This document shows, piece by piece, positions 8,122-15,602 of a stretch of 30,616 bases of DNA. A program made the translations under genes and the position numbers. Each line of letters opens with the position of its first letter. The first letter of the stretch is position 1. The notes under the pieces were generated by a model. That model was not told the DNA's origin. It did no database searches and saw only the letters and a list, made by a program, of their open reading frames with translations. The DNA comes from JBBIIC01 sp037446725 (GTDB lineage: Bacteria > Actinomycetota > Coriobacteriia > Anaerosomatales > SLCP01): assembly GCA_037446725.1 (NCBI GenBank), contig JBBIIC010000024.1, positions 1 to 30,616 on the forward strand. The letters run 5' to 3'.

Positions 8122-8883
8122 ATGACCGACGACGCACGGCGCTACGCACGACTGCGGCTCTACAACGTGGTGATGGGGTTCTTCCACTTCGCACAGGGAG
8201 TGGCGATCGTCGCCTTGTCAAACGATTTCGCGCTTCCCGTCACCGCAGGCTTCCTGCAAGGACCGCCCGGCACGCCCCCGGGAACACCCGAGACGATCTT
8301 CGAGATACCGCTCGGGCCGGCCGTGGCGGCGTTCATCTTCCTGTCCGCGCTCGCACACTTCCTGATCGCAGCCCCGGGGATCAACGCCTGGTACGTGAAG
8401 AACCTCAAGCGTAACCGCAACTACGCGCGCTGGATCGAGTACTCGGTCAGCTCCTCGCTCATGGTCGTGCTCATCGCGCTTCTGCCGGGCATATTCGACA
8501 TCGCCGCACTCATCGCCATCTTCGGCGTGAACGTCTCGATGATCCTGTTCGGCCTGCTGATGGAGCACTACGAGGAGCCGGGAAGCCCCAACTGGATGCC
8601 GTTCATCTTCGGATGCATCACGGGGATCGTGCCGTGGCTCGCCATCGGCTACTACATCTGGAGCCCCGGCCAGGAAGCCAACCCGCCGGCGTTCGTGTAC
8701 TGGATCTTCGTGTCGATGTTCGTCTTCTTCAACAGCTTCGCCATCAACCAGGTGCTGCAGTACAAGCAGGTCGGCAAGTGGCGCGACTACCTGTTCGGGG
8801 AGGCAACGTACGTGCTGCTGAGCCTGAGCGCGAAGTCCCTGCTCGCCTGGCTCGTCTTCGCCAACACGCTCGTGCCGACCTAG
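8122..8883 (+). CDS. Heliorhodopsin
   Basis: 253-residue seven-helix retinal protein of the heliorhodopsin family, which has inverted topology (N-terminus in the cytoplasm) compared with type 1 rhodopsins. Signature residues match family numbering with a small offset: H22 in MGFFHFAQG, S75 and H79 in LSALAH, the counterion E106 in YARWIEY, and the Schiff-base lysine K238 in SLSAKSLLAW (helix 7). Other family blocks are present: AIFGVN, PFIFGCITGIVPW, FVFFNSFA and WRDYLFGE. Length is normal and all helices are intact. ATG at 8122 follows a purine-rich AAGGGG site. It lies 25 bases after the YbjT-like gene, so the two are probably one operon. Most heliorhodopsins have slow photocycles and no ion transport and are thought to be sensors or regulators of an enzyme. 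No retinal-producing oxygenase is in the window. Confidence 0.96.
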   Translation: MTDDARRYARLRLYNVVMGFFHFAQGVAIVALSNDFALPVTAGFLQGPPGTPPGTPETIFEIPLGPAVAAFIFLSALAHFLIAAPGINAWYVKNLKRNRNYARWIEYSVSSSLMVVLIALLPGIFDIAALIAIFGVNVSMILFGLLMEHYEEPGSPNWMPFIFGCITGIVPWLAIGYYIWSPGQEANPPAFVYWIFVSMFVFFNSFAINQVLQYKQVGKWRDYLFGEATYVLLSLSAKSLLAWLVFANTLVPT

Positions 8884-8929
8884 GGAATCGCCGCGCGCAG
8901 CGGCATCGCGACCCGATGAACCTCGTGCC

Positions 8930-8955
8930 GAGACCCGCTCAGTCGAGCGGGTCTC
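8930..8955. terminator. Shared hairpin between heliorhodopsin and arcA
   Basis: A perfect 10-bp stem, GAGACCCGCT with AGCGGGTCTC, encloses a six-base loop. It lies 46 bases past the heliorhodopsin stop and inside the last codons of the convergent arginine deiminase gene. It could end transcription from both sides, although neither side has a U-tract. Confidence 0.6.
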
Positions 8956-10207
8956 GTGCTATCGGGCACGTCATGCAGTGGCAGCCGCCGCGCCCCTTGC
9001 CCAGCTCGGAGCCCTCGATCTCGATGACCTCGATGCCCGCGGCCCGCAGCGCGGCATTGGTGTGTGTGTTCTTCGAGTAGCCGACGACCACACCGGGCTC
9101 GATTGCGACGACGTTGTTCGCGTCGTCCCACTGCTCGCGCGCGGCCTGGAACCTGTCGCCTCCCGTCGGTATGGTGCGTATCTCGCGCACGCCGAGCGCG
9201 TCCGCGATCGCCTCGAACAAGCCGCGCTCCTCGGTGATCTCGAAGACATCGGCGCGCGCGCCGGGCCGCACACTGTAGACCCTCATCTGGTCGATGACGG
9301 GCGGGTAGACGGTGACCGCATCGCGGTCGACGAAGGTCATCACCGTGTCGAGGTGCATGTAGGCGCGGTCCTGGGGCATGCGGCAGGCGATGATGCGCTC
9401 GGCCGCTCCGGCCGAGAACAGCGAGCGAGCGATATGCTCCACCATGCGGCCCGTCGAACGCTCGCCCATGCCGACGAGCACGGTCTTGTTGCCGATCGGC
9501 ATGATGTCACCGCCCTCGAGGGACACACCCTGGCCGAGGTCCTCGACCGCGAAGCGCTCGGCATCGCCGTCCGGCGGGTACCAGAAGCGGAAGTCGGCCC
9601 CGGCGAAGCGCGGATGATAGCGGTAGACGGTAGACGTGTTGACGACCTCGAGCCGCCGCGCATGCCAGAACAGCGGCGGCAGGACCACACCGCCGTAGAG
9701 CCACGTGGAGGAGTCGCGTGTGAACATCGTGTTGGGCAGCGGCGGAAGCACGAAGCCGTCGTCGTCGGTGAGAACGGCGCCGAGGGAGTAGCGGCCGAGC
9801 TCCGCGGCGTCCAGCCCGTCGATTTCGCTGATGAGCAGGCCGCCAGTCATCGCATCGGCGAGCCGGTCGGCCGGCAGGCGCACGAGGTAGTCGCGCAGGT
9901 CCCGGACGAGCGAGGGCCCCACGGTGTAGGCCGAGACCGCGCGCCCGACGAGGTGATGGCGCGCCTCCTCGGAGGACTCGAGTGTCTCGACAAGAAGCTC
10001 GTGCAGGTAGAGGACCTCGACACCGCGATCACGCATGGCAGCGACGAAGTCGTCGTGTTCGCGCTGCGCGCGCTCGACCCAGACGAGGTCGTCGAAGAGG
10101 AAGGACGCACGGTTGTGCGGGGTGAGTCGTTCGAGCGCCCGGCCGGGGCGGTGCACGAGCACGGTGCGCAACCTGCCGACCTCGGAGTAGGCGCCGACCT
10201 CGTTCAC
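8939..10207 (-). CDS. arcA: Arginine deiminase
   Basis: Cytoplasmic enzyme hydrolysing L-arginine to L-citrulline and ammonia (EC 3.5.3.6), first step of the arginine deiminase pathway for ATP and acid resistance. The 422-residue length is normal. Motifs of the guanidino-modifying superfamily: FTRD (162-165), LEGGD (230-234), HLDT (H285, D287) and the catalytic cysteine C409 in GRGGCHCMTCP near the C-terminus. The N-terminal VLVHRPG and DDLVWVERAQREH blocks are also typical. GTG at 10207 has GGAGG seven bases upstream. No ornithine carbamoyltransferase or carbamate kinase gene lies in the window, so the rest of the pathway must be elsewhere. It follows the DUF454 gene after 50 bases in the same direction. 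The 3' end overlaps a hairpin. Confidence 0.95.
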   Translation of the reverse strand: MNEVGAYSEVGRLRTVLVHRPGRALERLTPHNRASFLFDDLVWVERAQREHDDFVAAMRDRGVEVLYLHELLVETLESSEEARHHLVGRAVSAYTVGPSLVRDLRDYLVRLPADRLADAMTGGLLISEIDGLDAAELGRYSLGAVLTDDDGFVLPPLPNTMFTRDSSTWLYGGVVLPPLFWHARRLEVVNTSTVYRYHPRFAGADFRFWYPPDGDAERFAVEDLGQGVSLEGGDIMPIGNKTVLVGMGERSTGRMVEHIARSLFSAGAAERIIACRMPQDRAYMHLDTVMTFVDRDAVTVYPPVIDQMRVYSVRPGARADVFEITEERGLFEAIADALGVREIRTIPTGGDRFQAAREQWDDANNVVAIEPGVVVGYSKNTHTNAALRAAGIEVIEIEGSELGKGRGGCHCMTCPIARDPLD

Positions 10208-10257
10208 GCGGTCTCCTCCCGTCAGTGCGGCCCCCGTCACGGGCCTCCCCGAAGAGC

Positions 10258-10680
10258 CTAGCAGATGGTGTCGTCGGTACCGGCAGCCGTCTCGCACTCG
10301 GGCCGGGTGACGATGTAGGCGGTGACTGCCGCCGCGATTGCGACGAGGAGGAGCGAGACCCAACGGGAGGTGACCGGGTCTTCGACGCGCCAGAGGACGA
10401 CCGCAACGGATATCGCGATGCCGGGCCAGAGTGTGAGCAGCGCCGCCCGCTTCTCTCGGCGGGGCACGGCACCGCCGTACAGGAAGCCGACGACGTACGC
10501 GCCCAGCTTCGGGTGGCCGACGAGCCAGCGGTGGAGACGCTCGGACGAGCGCCCGAAACAGAACGCAGCGAGCAGGAGGAAGGGTGTCGTCGGGACTATG
10601 GGAACGAACATCCCAAAGACCCCGAGCGCGAGCGAGATCGTCCCTATCGCAATCAGCAGCGGTCGCATCAGCAGATCCAT
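10258..10680 (-). CDS. YbaN/DUF454 family membrane protein
   Basis: 140 residues fitting the DUF454 (YbaN) family: an N-terminal TM helix followed by GMFVPIVPTTPFLLLAAFCF, then FGRSSERLHRWLVGHPKLG, a REKRAALLTLW segment and two more hydrophobic helices (about 85-100 and 105-125). Family function is unknown. ATG at 10680 has no Shine-Dalgarno sequence. Instead an extended -10-like element (TGG-TACATT) lies seven bases before it, so the mRNA may be leaderless. An in-frame ATG at 10668 is the alternative. It is followed by arcA in the same direction and diverges from the adenine deaminase gene, whose ribosome binding site lies about 70 bases away. Confidence 0.85.
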   Translation of the reverse strand: MDLLMRPLLIAIGTISLALGVFGMFVPIVPTTPFLLLAAFCFGRSSERLHRWLVGHPKLGAYVVGFLYGGAVPRREKRAALLTLWPGIAISVAVVLWRVEDPVTSRWVSLLLVAIAAAVTAYIVTRPECETAAGTDDTIC

Positions 10681-10683
10681 GAT

Positions 10684-10696
10684 GCACAATGTACCA
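10684..10696 (-). promoter_or_regulatory. Possible leaderless promoter of the DUF454 gene
   Basis: On the minus strand, TGG-TACATT forms an extended -10-like element. It is followed by GTGCATC and then the ATG at 10680, which is the spacing seen in leaderless transcripts. No -35 is recognisable. Confidence 0.3.
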
Positions 10697-10761
10697 GTGA
10701 GGGCCGAGCCATCCCTGCCGCCGGGGTGCCGGCCGACCCGCACGAGGAACGGGAGGCCGGG

Positions 10762-11787
10762 ATGCCCGACGACACTACCGCGCTCGTCGACCTGGCCTCG
10801 CGCATGCCCAAGGCCGAGCTCCACCTGCACCTCGAGGGCACGCTCGAGCCCGAGATGCTGCTCGACCTGGCCACGCGAAACGGCGTCGCTACCCGCTTCG
10901 GATCCCCCGCTGACGTCAGGCGCGCGTACGAGTTCGACGGCCTGCAGAGCTTCCTCGACATCTACTACGAGGGCATCGACGTGCTGCGCACGAGTGCGGA
11001 CTTCTACGACCTGACAGCAGCTTACCTCGCGCACGCGGCGGCCGACGGCGTGCGCCACGTCGAGCCCTTCTTCGACCCGCAGGCGCACACCCGCCGCGGC
11101 GTCGCTTTCGAGGACGTCGTCGACGGCATCGTCTCGGCACTGCGCGAGGCTGAGCAGGACCGCGGCATGACGTGGCGACTCATCATGTGCTTCCTTCGCG
11201 ACCTGCCCGCCGTCGACGCCATCCAGACGCTCGGAGACGCACTTCCCTATCGCGACGTGATCCGGGCCGTCGGCCTCGACTCCTCGGAGATCGGCAACCC
11301 GCCCGAGAAGTTCGCGGGCGTGTTCGAGCTCGCGCGCGCCGAGGGATTCGAGACGGTCTCGCACGCGGGAGAGGAAGGGGATGCCGACAACGTCCGGCGG
11401 ACCCTCGACGTGCTGCGGGTCTCGCGCATCGACCATGGTGTCGCCGCGATGAGCGACCCCTCGCTCGTGGCGCGCCTCGTCGAAGAGCGCGTGCCGCTTA
11501 CCGTATGCCCGCTCTCCAACGTGCGGCTGAGGGTCTGCGACTCGGTGAGCGGCCACCCGTTGCGCGCGATGCTCGACGCCGGCATCGTCGCCACCATCAA
11601 CTCCGACGATCCCGCGTACTTCGGCGGCTATCTGCTCGACAACTACCGCGCGGCGATCGAGCAGCTTGGCCTGGGATGCGAACACCTGCACGCACTCGCG
11701 CGCAACTCGTTCGAGGCGTCGTTCCTGCCTCCCGCGGAGCGCGAGGCGCGTCTCGCCGAAGTCGAGGCCTTCTTCGCGCAGGAGTGA
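10762..11787 (+). CDS. Adenine deaminase (adenosine deaminase-like family)
   Basis: 341-residue zinc amidohydrolase for purine salvage. Metal and catalytic residues: H21 and H23 in ELHLHLEGT, H201 and E204 in SHAGEEG, H225 in RIDHG, and D282 in NSDDPAYFG. Several blocks point to the adenine deaminase branch (EC 3.5.4.2, adenine to hypoxanthine) rather than true adenosine deaminase: FFDPQAHTRRG (103-113), IMCFLRDL (141-148), LDSSEIGNPP (172-181) and TVCPLSNVRLRV. These are family-level similarities, so adenosine as substrate cannot be excluded. ATG at 10762 has GGGAGG five bases upstream. It is divergent from the DUF454 gene. The small CxxCH gene starts 45 bases downstream on the same strand. 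Confidence 0.9.
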   Translation: MPDDTTALVDLASRMPKAELHLHLEGTLEPEMLLDLATRNGVATRFGSPADVRRAYEFDGLQSFLDIYYEGIDVLRTSADFYDLTAAYLAHAAADGVRHVEPFFDPQAHTRRGVAFEDVVDGIVSALREAEQDRGMTWRLIMCFLRDLPAVDAIQTLGDALPYRDVIRAVGLDSSEIGNPPEKFAGVFELARAEGFETVSHAGEEGDADNVRRTLDVLRVSRIDHGVAAMSDPSLVARLVEERVPLTVCPLSNVRLRVCDSVSGHPLRAMLDAGIVATINSDDPAYFGGYLLDNYRAAIEQLGLGCEHLHALARNSFEASFLPPAEREARLAEVEAFFAQE

Positions 11788-11832
11788 CCGCTTCCGCCTG
11801 GAAGATAGCGGCAGCCGGCACAGGGAGGTCGC

Positions 11833-12012
11833 ATGAAGCGTGTGTGGCAGTGGGTTGGCGCGATCGCGGTGCTGGCGCTCCTCGCATGGGGCGCGCTGCA
11901 CGTGTTCATCTCCCCCGTCAACCCCGGTCAGCAACCACCTGAGGGGCACCCGTCTTGGGCATGCTGGGCGTGCCACTTCGTCAGCGAGTCGGCCGAGCTG
12001 CGCGAGCCCTGA
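11833..12012 (+). CDS. Small membrane-anchored CxxCH (haem c) peptide
   Basis: A 59-residue protein with one N-terminal TM helix (about 6-26) and a short extracytoplasmic tail ending in WACWACHFVSESAEL. C44, C47 and H48 form a CxxCH haem-c attachment motif, with an aromatic residue inside the motif. If the haem is attached this would be a minimal membrane-bound monohaem cytochrome; no distal Met ligand is present in the tail, though His39 in EGHP might serve. ATG at 11833 follows AGGGAGG closely. The downstream 7-TM gene starts 24 bases later and is almost certainly co-transcribed, so the peptide may pass electrons to or from it. No cytochrome c maturation genes are in the window. Function is inferred only from the motif. 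Confidence 0.75.
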   Translation: MKRVWQWVGAIAVLALLAWGALHVFISPVNPGQQPPEGHPSWACWACHFVSESAELREP

Positions 12013-12036
12013 GGTCGGCTCACCCGAGGAGGATCG

Positions 12037-12813
12037 ATGAGCAGCCAGGAGTTCTGGTCGGGATGGTGGTGGCCGGCGGCGACCGCCGCGCTCGGCTTCC
12101 TGTTCACGGGACTCGTCATCAACCAGTGGTATCACCGGCGCAAGCCCCACCAGCTCGCCTGGGCTGTGGGCCTGTTCATGTACGGACTCGCGGCCGCGAT
12201 GGAGGCGTACTCCGAGTACACCGGCACCTGGGAGCCCTGGCTCTATCGCGTCTACATCGTGCTCGCGGCGTCTCTCGTCGGCTTCCTCGGACTCGGGACG
12301 CTCTACCTGATCTCGAAGAACAAGCTCTGGCCGCGCATGTACCTCGCCTTTCTGCTTGTCTGCCTCGTCATCTTCTTCTGGGGTGCGTTCACCGTCGACC
12401 TCGTGGAGGAGAACCTGGTGGCCGGAATCGTGGTCGGCGGGCAGGCCCTCGGACCCTCCGGATCGTTCCCGCGCATCATGTCGCTGCCGTTCAACATCAC
12501 CGGGACGATCTTGCTGCTCGGCGGGGCGGTCATCTCGATCTGGCGGTTCTCGCGCAAGCGCGAGTACGCCTACCGGGTATGGGCCAACGTGCTCATCGCA
12601 GCGGGAACGATCGTCATCGCGGGTGCGGGCTCGATGGCCCGGGCAGGCATGACGACCGGCCTGTACGCAGCCGAGATGGTCGCCTCCGCGCTGCTGCTCG
12701 CCGGCTTCCTGATGGCGGGCACGCTCCAGAAGGGCGCGCAGGCGGCAGCTGCGGCGGGACGCGCGCGACGCGAGGCCGAGGAACTCGCCAGCGCTCCGGC
12801 GACGGACGGCTGA
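12037..12813 (+). CDS. Seven-TM membrane protein of unknown function
   Basis: 258 residues with seven predicted helices: about 11-30, 39-57, 66-88, 97-117, 148-166, 175-195 and 203-222. A charged cytoplasmic tail rich in Ala, Arg and Glu follows (about 223-258). It is not a rhodopsin: no lysine lies in the last helix and heliorhodopsin blocks are absent. Histidines near the first loop (QWYHRRKPHQLAW) and many aromatic residues (WSGWWWP, FFWGAF) are notable and could suit a quinone or haem environment, but I cannot assign a family. ATG at 12037 follows GAGGAGG, and the CxxCH peptide gene lies 24 bases upstream, which suggests a two-component membrane redox unit. That is inference. Confidence 0.8.
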   Translation: MSSQEFWSGWWWPAATAALGFLFTGLVINQWYHRRKPHQLAWAVGLFMYGLAAAMEAYSEYTGTWEPWLYRVYIVLAASLVGFLGLGTLYLISKNKLWPRMYLAFLLVCLVIFFWGAFTVDLVEENLVAGIVVGGQALGPSGSFPRIMSLPFNITGTILLLGGAVISIWRFSRKREYAYRVWANVLIAAGTIVIAGAGSMARAGMTTGLYAAEMVASALLLAGFLMAGTLQKGAQAAAAAGRARREAEELASAPATDG

Positions 12814-12850
12814 TCCGGCCGCTTCCACCCCCGGCCCTCCTGCGTGCGAA

Positions 12851-12867
12851 GCGCTCCCCGAGAGCGC
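12851..12867 (+). terminator. Weak hairpin after the 7-TM gene
   Basis: GCGCTC and GAGCGC form a 6-bp stem with a CCCGA loop, 38 bases past the 7-TM stop and before the PASTA lipoprotein. There is no U-tract, so termination is only possible. Confidence 0.35.
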
Positions 12868-12913
12868 CTCGTGGGTATCTACCGAACAAGACCTGACGTC
12901 GAAGGGGGACCCC

Positions 12914-13210
12914 GTGAAGCGCATCGCACCCGTGCTCCTGACCGTCCTGCTCGCTCTCCTGCTTGCGGCATGCGCGCCGCAGTCCTCGGGCTCCGGAGAG
13001 GACGGCCTGCACAGCATCGTCCCCGACGTCGTCGGGATGGACGAAGCCGAGGCAGAGTCCGCGCTCGAGGAGGCGGGCTATGTCGTGGGCACCGTCACCA
13101 CGGAGGACTCCGATTCGGCGGACCCCGGTACGGTGGTCTCCCAAGACCCGATCGCCAGCACCTCGGCGCCCCGGGAATCCGAGGTCGACCTCGTTGTGGC
13201 GGCGCCCTGA
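12914..13210 (+). CDS. PASTA-domain lipoprotein
   Basis: 98 residues. An N-terminal lipoprotein signal has lipobox LAAC (Cys20). After a short Ser/Gly linker comes one PASTA domain (about 35-98): VPDVVGMDEAEAESALEEAG, then VVSQDPIASTSAPRESEVDLVVA, the typical start, middle and end of the fold. PASTA domains bind peptidoglycan or muropeptides in serine/threonine kinases and PBPs. A single unit on a lipoprotein suggests wall attachment rather than signalling. GTG at 12914 has GGGGGA upstream. No kinase or PBP is adjacent. A small hairpin follows the gene. Confidence 0.9.
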   Translation: MKRIAPVLLTVLLALLLAACAPQSSGSGEDGLHSIVPDVVGMDEAEAESALEEAGYVVGTVTTEDSDSADPGTVVSQDPIASTSAPRESEVDLVVAAP

Positions 13211-13211
13211 T

Positions 13212-13235
13212 CGGCACGTCCACAGCCTCGTGCCG
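13212..13235 (+). terminator. Hairpin after the PASTA lipoprotein
   Basis: CGGCACG and CGTGCCG form a 7-bp stem with a 10-base loop, directly after the stop codon. There is no U-tract. Confidence 0.45.
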
Positions 13236-13257
13236 TCAGGCCCGGACGTAGGGGATC

Positions 13258-15576
13258 ATGGCGTACCCGGACTTCACCGAACTGCTCGGCGCGGACCCTG
13301 TACCGTGGCTGCTCGATTCCGGCGAACCACATGCCGTGTGGGCCACGCTGACCGGGGTGCTGGGCCGGGCACCGGACGACGCTGACGTCCGCGCCGCACA
13401 CACGGCGATCGTCGGGGACAGTACCGTCCGCCGCCTGGTGGATGAACTCCCCCCGTGGGACGCCGCGCAGGAAGCCGGAGAGGACCACCACAGCCCCGCC
13501 TTCCTGCCGAACCGGCTCAATCTGCTCGCCGACATGGGTGTGGGCGCCGGCGACTTCGACGCGGTGGAACAGCTCCTCGACCGCATGCTCGAGCACCAGG
13601 ACTCGCGCGGGCGCTTCCGCGCAGCAGGTCCGGAGGGTGGGCGGCCCAAACCGGAGACGGGCTCGCTGCTCTGCGACACCAACGTCGCCACCGACGTGCT
13701 CATGCGCTTCGGGCGCGGGAGCGAGCCCGCCGTACGCCGGGCACTCGACCGGATGGCCGCGGACCTGGCGGCCACGCCGCAGGGCCGCGCGTGGCAGTGC
13801 GTTCCCGAGCAGCGTGCGCTGTTCCGCATGCCCGGCCGCGGCGCCGACGTGTGTCCCCAGGTCACCCTCGAGGGGCTGCGCGCGTTCTCACACCTTCCTG
13901 CAGACCGGCGTCCTCCGCGCGTCGCCGAGGCGGCACGCACGCCGCTGGAGATCTGGCGGCGGCGCACCGACGAACGGCCCTACGGCTTCGGCCATGGCTA
14001 CCAGTTCAAGAGCGTGAAGTGGCCGAACTTCTGGTATGACGTGCTCTGGGTGGTGGAGACCGTCGGACGTTTCCCGGAGACGTGGCAGGGACCGCGCGCA
14101 CGCTCCGAGGATCGGCGATCGCTGGCCGAACTCGCCGCGTGCCTCATCGCATACAACTTCGGTGCGGACGGCACCGTAACGCCGCGACGCACGTACCGGG
14201 GGTTCGAGGAGTTCTCGTTCGGGCAGAAACGGCGTCCCTCTCCGTTCGCGACGGCCCGGTGCCTCATCGCGCTCTCCCGCGTCGCAGACCTCGCGGACGA
14301 GATCACGGCCGTCGACGTCGAGTCGCTTCCGAGCTCGCAGAGCGGGGGAGGGGCCGCGCTGCCCCCGCGCCGTCGCGAACCTCAGCCCTGTCCGGTGCCG
14401 ACCGCCGTGCCCGCGTTTCCGGCCGAGCGCGCGGTCACCCGCGTGCTCGTACGCCATCACCTCGGCACGATCTGGGAGCCCGCGAGCGTGGAGACCGTGG
14501 TGGGAGACATCATCGGCGTGCAGTTCACGATGCCGACCGTCCCCTACGTCGCACTCTCGTCACGACTGCCCGGGCTCACCCCCGGACGTCTCGATTCGGC
14601 CGTCTACGAGCGCCGTTCGCTCACCAAGTTCAGGTGCATGCGCGGGATGGTCTATCTCCTGAGAACCGATGCGCTACCCGCCGTCTTCGCTGCCACGAAC
14701 CGCCCGGTGGTCGCCTACGCGCAGACCTATGCCCGGTTCCGGGGCGTCCACGGTCCGGCACTCGATAGCGCGCGCGAGGCGATACTCGAGGTGCTGGCGG
14801 ACGGCGCGCTTACGACCGCCGAGATCCGAGAGCGCACCGAGCTCGACCTTGACGTAGCCGCGGCCGTAAGCGTCATGTGCGCCGAGGGAACGCTCCTGCG
14901 CGACCGGCCGGTCCGCGACTGGAAGGACCGACGCAGCACGTACATCCCGTTCGCGACCGCGCTGCCTGGCGTGCGGCTCGACTTGGTGCGGGAACGCGAC
15001 GCCGATATCATGCTGACGAGAGCGCACGTCCGCTCGTTCGGACCGGTCCTGTTCGAGGACACCGCGTGGTGGACCGGGCTCGGCCGCAAGCGCACGCGCC
15101 GGGCACTCGAGACCCTCGGCGACGAGATAACGCCGGTCACGCTCACCGGGCTCGAGGGTGAGTTCCTCATGCACGCGGCCGACGTCGACGAGCTCGCGTC
15201 CGTCGGTGCCCCGTCGAGCCCGTCGATCGCGTTCCTGCCCTGCCTCGACCCGCTTCTCATGGGGTACCGGCGACGGGGCAGGTTCATCGACGACGCCCAC
15301 CGTCCGCTCGTCTTCGATGCCGCGGGGCGCTCGACATCGGTCGTGCTCGTCGACGGACGCGTCGCCGGGGTGTGGGACCTCGCAACCGAACCCGAGCCAC
15401 GGGTGCTCGTACACGCTTTCGGCGAGATACCCGTGTCGTGGTTCGCCGCCGTCGGCGAGCGGGCCGCGATGACGGGCCGCCTCGTGTGTTCGACAGACGT
15501 GCCAGTCGTCTTCGTGCCGTCCATGACGCCGCTCACCGCACGGGCCGCAGGTGCCGTCTTCAAGCCACTGCGCTGA
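13258..15576 (+). CDS. Fusion: alpha/alpha-toroid domain plus AlkZ-like winged-helix domain
   Basis: 772 residues in one uninterrupted frame. Residues about 1-350 look like a terpenoid-cyclase/prenyltransferase-type alpha/alpha toroid with repeated helical hairpins; C139, C181 and C199 match a three-Cys pattern in the stand-alone toroid protein at 23564. A Pro/Arg-rich linker (about 355-390) joins it to a C-terminal half (about 390-772) of the winged-helix HTH_42/AlkZ-like family, whose best-known members are DNA glycosylases. Signatures include VYERRSLTKFRCMRGMVYLL, FEDTAWWTGL, FLPCLDPLLMGYRRR and VLVDGRVAGVW. AlkZ uses a QxQ catalytic motif; at the equivalent site this protein has Q422-F-T424, so glycosylase activity is uncertain. 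The ATG at 13258 has only a close AGGGG site. It is the last gene before a convergent cyclase. The two halves could reflect a DNA-repair role with an unknown toroid function. Confidence 0.8.
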   Translation: MAYPDFTELLGADPVPWLLDSGEPHAVWATLTGVLGRAPDDADVRAAHTAIVGDSTVRRLVDELPPWDAAQEAGEDHHSPAFLPNRLNLLADMGVGAGDFDAVEQLLDRMLEHQDSRGRFRAAGPEGGRPKPETGSLLCDTNVATDVLMRFGRGSEPAVRRALDRMAADLAATPQGRAWQCVPEQRALFRMPGRGADVCPQVTLEGLRAFSHLPADRRPPRVAEAARTPLEIWRRRTDERPYGFGHGYQFKSVKWPNFWYDVLWVVETVGRFPETWQGPRARSEDRRSLAELAACLIAYNFGADGTVTPRRTYRGFEEFSFGQKRRPSPFATARCLIALSRVADLADEITAVDVESLPSSQSGGGAALPPRRREPQPCPVPTAVPAFPAERAVTRVLVRHHLGTIWEPASVETVVGDIIGVQFTMPTVPYVALSSRLPGLTPGRLDSAVYERRSLTKFRCMRGMVYLLRTDALPAVFAATNRPVVAYAQTYARFRGVHGPALDSAREAILEVLADGALTTAEIRERTELDLDVAAAVSVMCAEGTLLRDRPVRDWKDRRSTYIPFATALPGVRLDLVRERDADIMLTRAHVRSFGPVLFEDTAWWTGLGRKRTRRALETLGDEITPVTLTGLEGEFLMHAADVDELASVGAPSSPSIAFLPCLDPLLMGYRRRGRFIDDAHRPLVFDAAGRSTSVVLVDGRVAGVWDLATEPEPRVLVHAFGEIPVSWFAAVGERAAMTGRLVCSTDVPVVFVPSMTPLTARAAGAVFKPLR

Positions 15577-15602
15577 CGGCACGAACGGACGAGGCGAGTC
15601 GC

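Noticed and set aside
12037..12813. 7-TM protein as a second rhodopsin
   Set aside because: There is no lysine in helix 7 and none of the rhodopsin or heliorhodopsin blocks.
10681..13017. Very long minus-strand open frame (extends the DUF454 frame for over 2 kb)
   Set aside because: It is antisense to clear genes (adenine deaminase, CxxCH peptide, 7-TM protein), has low-complexity Arg/Gly/Glu composition and no family signature. Long shadow frames are expected at this GC content.
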